The position numbers and the translations under genes are program-made. From assembly GCA_038501625.1 (NCBI GenBank), contig JAZAYU010000010.1, positions 9,693,380-9,757,379 on the forward strand: a stretch of 64,000 bases of DNA, given 5' to 3'. This DNA comes from Corbicula japonica (lineage: Eukaryota; Mollusca; Bivalvia; Venerida; Cyrenidae). Positions 43,401 through 49,400 of the stretch are shown piece by piece; position 1 is the first letter of the stretch; the number at the start of each line of letters is the position of its first letter. The notes below the pieces were generated by a model. That model was not told the DNA's origin. It made no database searches and saw only the letters and a program-made list of their open reading frames with translations.

Positions 43401-46400
43401 ACGCACTCCTGTTTCGATTTTCTTTAAGTATAAGTTTTAGAAGACCTTCACCTTCGTACATCAATCACTTTACCTAACAAGTGCTTCCCAGGCCAGTTAC
43501 CTGGATATGGTTACAGTCCCTAATTGGACCTAAGATGGATTGGATTTGATTTCTCCATTCCACGTGTTCTGGTTAATGACTTCAGTCTGCGTGATTAGCC
43601 TCTAGACAGAAAAACATTTTTTCTCAAGGTATACTAAATGAAGTTCTGATTATTCACCTAGTGGAGAAATTTTCATAAAACTGTGATCAACAAAATTTTT
43701 ATTGGTTAAACAAGAGTTGCTTTCCCTGAATAAAGGAGACGTGGTGTCAAATTTCATTGGTCAATCAAGAGTTGCTGTTCCTGAATATAGGAGAATTTTG
43801 TGTAAAATATTGTCAGATTTTTAAGTTGACAAGTAACCTACTTATTTCCTTGTACTTTGTTGTATTAAATATTTTTAAGCCTTTACTCCATATTTATGCA
43901 TTTTAACATGTGTGCGAGCAGAGTTGATCCAGATCAGCCAGCAAATTGTCGCTGTCTGATCAGGATCTGCATTGCTAGCCTTTTGTTCAGATATAACCTA
44001 ATAAATAAAAAAGCAAACAGTGCAGATTCAGATCAGATGACACAGATGTGCTGGCTGATCTGGATCGACAGTGTTCTTCCAAGCCATTAATCTGTATATA
44101 AGGACGAAAGCTTAACTTCAGTTTCTTTAATAAATACATGTCACAGCCTTGCATACTGGTGGATCAACATCCTTTTTTTCTTCATTCAGAATTAACCTTA
44201 TGCACCTAACAGCTACTATAAGGGCAGAAGAGAAATCCCATTTTACCTGGATCTACACTGGTTGCCAACAAAATAAAGGCCTTACCCGATAAAGAAAAGG
44301 ACGAAAGTAAGGATGATCAAAGAAAAGTTGTCTTAATATGGGAAGTAAATCTGAATGAATTAAAACCAGTAATAACATACCAAATGTTCTGTCAGTATAC
44401 ATAGATTTTAATAATGTATAGTCATTAAACTTAGATAGCACAAATACCAAAATAGATGAAAAGGGAACTTTGATAGTCACCAAACACGAAAAATATGAAA
44501 ATATTGCAGGCTCGGTTTGATTGAGCCTGTTCATGGATAGTAATGAAAATGCATTGTACTGCCCATGCTGCCTAGCCCCTAATAGAACATAATAGTTCTT
44601 TGACAATTTACTGGCATTAGAAATCCCAATGACAGATTTGTCAACAATATCTTTGCTAATGAAACATAGTGGCAGCACAAACACACATTACATAATGAAT
44701 CAAAAATCAAAAAGTTTGGGCCCTGATTAGATGGCTGATCTGGATCTACACTGTTCACCCATGCATAACTTGCCATATCCCATGAGGTAAGAATTTTACA
44801 GCTTTGAAAACGTCTATTCAAGAACATGGTTAACAAACAGTAGCTTTAGTTCAGTAACCTATCTGAACTTAATTCAGATATCCTGGAGACAAAAAAAGTG
44901 CAAAAAGCATGCCTTGATTTGCTGACTAGTGTCTGAGGCGATGTTTACACTACAAGACAAGCCTTACCGTTCAGTCAGGACTAGTTTATATACAAGGCAA
45001 TTAGAACGATTGTGATCAACCCAATTTGCTCCAGACAATTACTTTTTTTTTTTAATCTGAAGCAATTTTATGTTATTGTTAGAATTTGACTGATTATGTC
45101 AATGTACTTACGTCTGGATAATTTTTTTGACAAAGTTCTTGCTGATATCGAAGTCTTGAGTTGGCATGGTTTCATCCAGCAGGAAGTAAATGTGCATAGG
45201 CACAGCAGACTTGGGAACTACAAACAGATTTTCCAAAATTTCAATAAATGGTCTTGATTTTTTTTTTTTTAGGGGGGGGGTCAAAAAACTTAATCATTAA
45301 AATTTTACTTAACTAACAAAGTACTTAAAGACCTTTAAATATTGCTCATAGTAAAACCCCTGATCCAGTCTGCAGAAATGACTGGCACATATGACAATAA
45401 AGGCAAGTACCTGGTCCTCATATCATGAAAAAATAAGTTGGATTTTTAACTCATATATCAAATAAAAAAGAAAGTAAGCAAGTCCCCAAAAAGTATGAAT
45501 ATCTCATCTGCATTTGCTGTTATTTGAAATAGTCCTATGACAACTGGAAGATTTTTTTTGCTTTTTATAAGGTATTCAAATCAAATAATCAACATTTACT
45601 TAGAGCTTAGATAAAAATGTCAAGTTGAAATTTTGATTGTTGGTGATATTGGGGGCCTAGTCCTCAATAAGGCAATTGAAAATTAATTTCTAGATTCTCA
45701 TCCTAATTTTGGGAAAAAATGGGGGTTTGGGCAGGTTTTATGTTTTATTTATCATTCTCACTTTTTCTAATGGCACTTGTGTAGTGCAAAGATAAATAAG
45801 CGTCCAGCCAACTATGAATTGCCGATTCGCACTTATATGTTTCATACTGCATTTTCGTACTCTACCGATTCGTACTCGTAATGTAAATTTTGATGTACGC
45901 ATTTTCAAAATAAAAACCTTTGGGCGAAGGGATTTTCGAGGGTGGTAGGGGATTGGAATCTAGGAATTAATTTTCTATTGCCTAAATGGCTGTTTATTAT
46001 CAAAAAGTCATACCTATAGGATCTATTTTCTTGTCCAGTGTTTCTGAAAAAAGAAATATGCAAGTGTGTTTGAGAATATATATTTACACTTCATCCTCTA
46101 CAATGAAGTTTTATTCATCTAACAAATCATAATTTTGATGGAACGCAGTTTGATGTATTACTTTAAGAGGCATGGTTACAGTAAAAGCTGCTCACAATTT
46201 ATTGGTATGTGCTCAATATTTTGACTCGAAACATTGACAAGCAGGCACATTTTGCTGTAAGTTGTTTCTAAAAAGTGTGCCATCATTGGCTTTGTCCTCA
46301 AAGGGCTGTTCCAAAAAGTGGTAAATTCATAAATGGAACTTTTCAATTATTTACAATGATTTTATTTGAAATAAATAATTAATTTCACATTGTATTTTTT

Positions 46401-46416
46401 GTTATAAATGTCAGAG

Positions 46417-46488
<72 letters not shown>

Positions 46489-49400
46489 GGGGAGAGAGAG
46501 AGGGGGAGAGAGAGAGAATAAAGTGAGATTTATTTAAATGTGGACTTTTCCCTTACTTCCACAGATGTCCATTTCCATTCTTATCAAAAGTTCTTCGGTG
46601 ATTGTCGTCTGTATGTACACATACGAAGGGTCTGTAGCGATGGTAGTTAGTTCTGCACTGCTCACACTTTCATTGGTGCCTATACCAACGGCCAATGTAA
46701 CAATACCTTTAGCAGCAAACTGTGCAGCAACCAGGCTTACTGTAGCTGGATCATCAGCCTTGCCTGCAAGCAGATGTTCATCATTGAATAAATAATTGTA
46801 ATACATTAACCCTTTACTCCATATGTGTTTTAAAGCATGTGTGACAATTTGTAGATCCAGATCAGCTGGCATATTTGTGCTGTATTATCTGCATCTGCAC
46901 TGGTTGCATATTGGTCAGAAATAACCTATAATGACTCTAAAAGCAAACAGTGTAGATACTGATTAGTATCCAAGGTTATAAAGCTGAGATCGGAAACCAG
47001 TCCCAAATCTCAAGCATCTGATTGGCTGAAATGGCGACTGGTCGCCATTTCAGCCAATCAGATGCTTGAGATTTGAGACTGGTTTCCATGCTCAGTTTTA
47101 TAACCTTGGGGCCAGATGAATGTGCTGACTGATCAGATCTACACTGTTCGTCCATGCAATAATGGTGTATCAACAGGGTAAAGGGTTAAATGGTTCTTTA
47201 GACTTTCTTGCGGATAGTTTATAATACCCTCGACATTGTGCAAAACATTATCACAGGTTAAGCCTAGGATTCTGTTTAAAGTACTTGAAGTTACTAAGAA
47301 AATTAAACTATGCAGGGGCCAAGAATATAAAACTAAGACTTAAGACCAAAATCAAAACCTTTGCTTTTGATTGCTTAGTATAGGACTTGTCTTATTCAAC
47401 CAATCAGTTGATTGAGATATGAGACTTGATCTAATTCTGGTTGAGAACAGTGCCCAAGATCATAAAACTAAATCTGGAGATCAGTCTCAAATCTCAAGGA
47501 TCTGATTGGCTGAAATGGCGACTGGTTGCCATTTCAAGGATCTGATTGGCTGAAATGGCGACTGGTTGCCATTTCAGCCAATCAGATGCTTGAGATTTGA
47601 GACTGATCTCAAATTTAAGTTTTATGAACTTGGGACCAGGTCTTAATATCATAAAACTAACATTTAAGACCATTCTTAAATCTAAAGAATCTTAGTGGCT
47701 GAAACAGTGACTTGCAACCATTTCAGCCAATCAGAAGCTCGAGATTGGAGACTTGACTCCAGTTTTAGTTTCATGACCTTTGGCACTTTTGTGTACATGG
47801 TAAGTTGTTCAAATTCATAAGCACTAGATTAAAACTGCTAATTTATCAAAAAAATAGTTTTGAATAATGGTATGTATTTGATAATCTTTAACACTTTACT
47901 CCATAGATATACCTTAATGGGGAACAGCGTAGATCCAGATCAGCCGGCACATCCATGCCTGCTGATCTGGATCTACACTGGTCGAACATGTGTAAAAAGG
48001 TGTATATATATAGAGTAAAGGGTTAAACTTGACAGAAGAATAATATTACCGTCAGTGATAAGAATAGCAATCTTGATAGCTTGGGGGTCTCCCTCAGTGT
48101 TGAACATCTGTAAGGCATATTCCAAAGCTGTACCTGTGTTTGTCTTGATGTTTGTTGGATCCTGCAAAAAAAAAGGAAGACAGGAAGTAAACAGGATGTA
48201 ATGTAACAAAAATTAAAGGCTTGACAGTTTCAGATATCTATTGGTCACTTATACTGTACGTCTCATTTAGTTTAGTTAGACATTCTTTGAAAAGTTTCTG
48301 GTGTTACCTAACTTGCTTTCTATGTGTCCTTTGTGCAGGCAAGAAACTGGGAATAAACCACGAAGATTTCAGGACAGACACAAATTTTACAGTAGTTGCT
48401 GACTCTTGTGGATATTAGAAATGATATACCAGAGAAAAACAAGCAAATTTGTTAAATTTATATCCCCGCTGAGTACTGGTTATTTCTAACATAACAACTG
48501 TTGCAGAGAAATAACGCGGAAACAAATACTGCTCTAAATTCATAATGCATAAGTTATCAAAAGGCCATAACTCTGTGTTAAAGGGTCTGACCAGAACAAG
48601 AGGACGATATGCGCATCTCCTCTTGGTATTGATGGTTCCCAAAAAGTTTGGTTCAAATCCATCCAGCTGTTGCAGAGAAATAACTCGGAAACAAATACTG
48701 CTCTATTTGCATATTGCATAAGTTATCAAAGGGCCATAACTCTGTGTTTAAGGGTCTGACCAGAACAAGACGACAACATGCACATCTCCTCTTGGTATTG
48801 ATGGTTCCCATAAAGTTTCGTTGAAATCCATCCAGCTGTTGCAGAGAAATAGCGAGGAAACAAATACTGCTCTATATGCATTATGCATAAGTTATCAAAG
48901 GACCATAACTCTGTGTTAAAGGGTCTGACCGGAACAAGACGATGATATGGGCATCTCCTCTTGGTATTGATGGTTCCCATAAAGTTTCGTTGAAATCCTT
49001 CCAGCTGTTCAGAGACATAGTGGGGAAACCAATACTGCTATATTTGAATAATGCATTAGTTATCAAAGGACCATAACTCTGCGTTAAAGGGTCTGACCAG
49101 AACAAGACGACGATATGCGCATCTCCTCTTGGTATTGATGGTTCCTAGAAAGTTTCATTGAAATTCATCCAGTAGTTGCAGAGAAATAGCGCGAATGGAA
49201 ATTCGGACGGACAGATGGACGGATGGACAACGCCAAAACAATATCCCCCTCCCGATTTCATCGGTGGGGGATAATAATATCGCCCTCCCGATTTCATCAG
49301 CGGGGGATAATAATAAATGGAAATGCCTGGTTGGTAAATAGGGAATAGGACAAATGGTAACTCCCTGATAAGATGACCTATCACACCTCAACTGGGCCCA

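Noticed and set aside
48221..48418. Plus-strand ORF ending GKKLGINHEDF...ADSCGY, preceded by a TTTGTGCAG acceptor-like site
   Set aside because: It could be a terminal exon of another gene, but no partner exon or known domain was found, and it lies in an intron of the VWA gene on the other strand.
48726..49391. Minus-strand ORFs with repeated MGTINTKRRC peptides
   Set aside because: Translations of the 170-bp tandem repeat.
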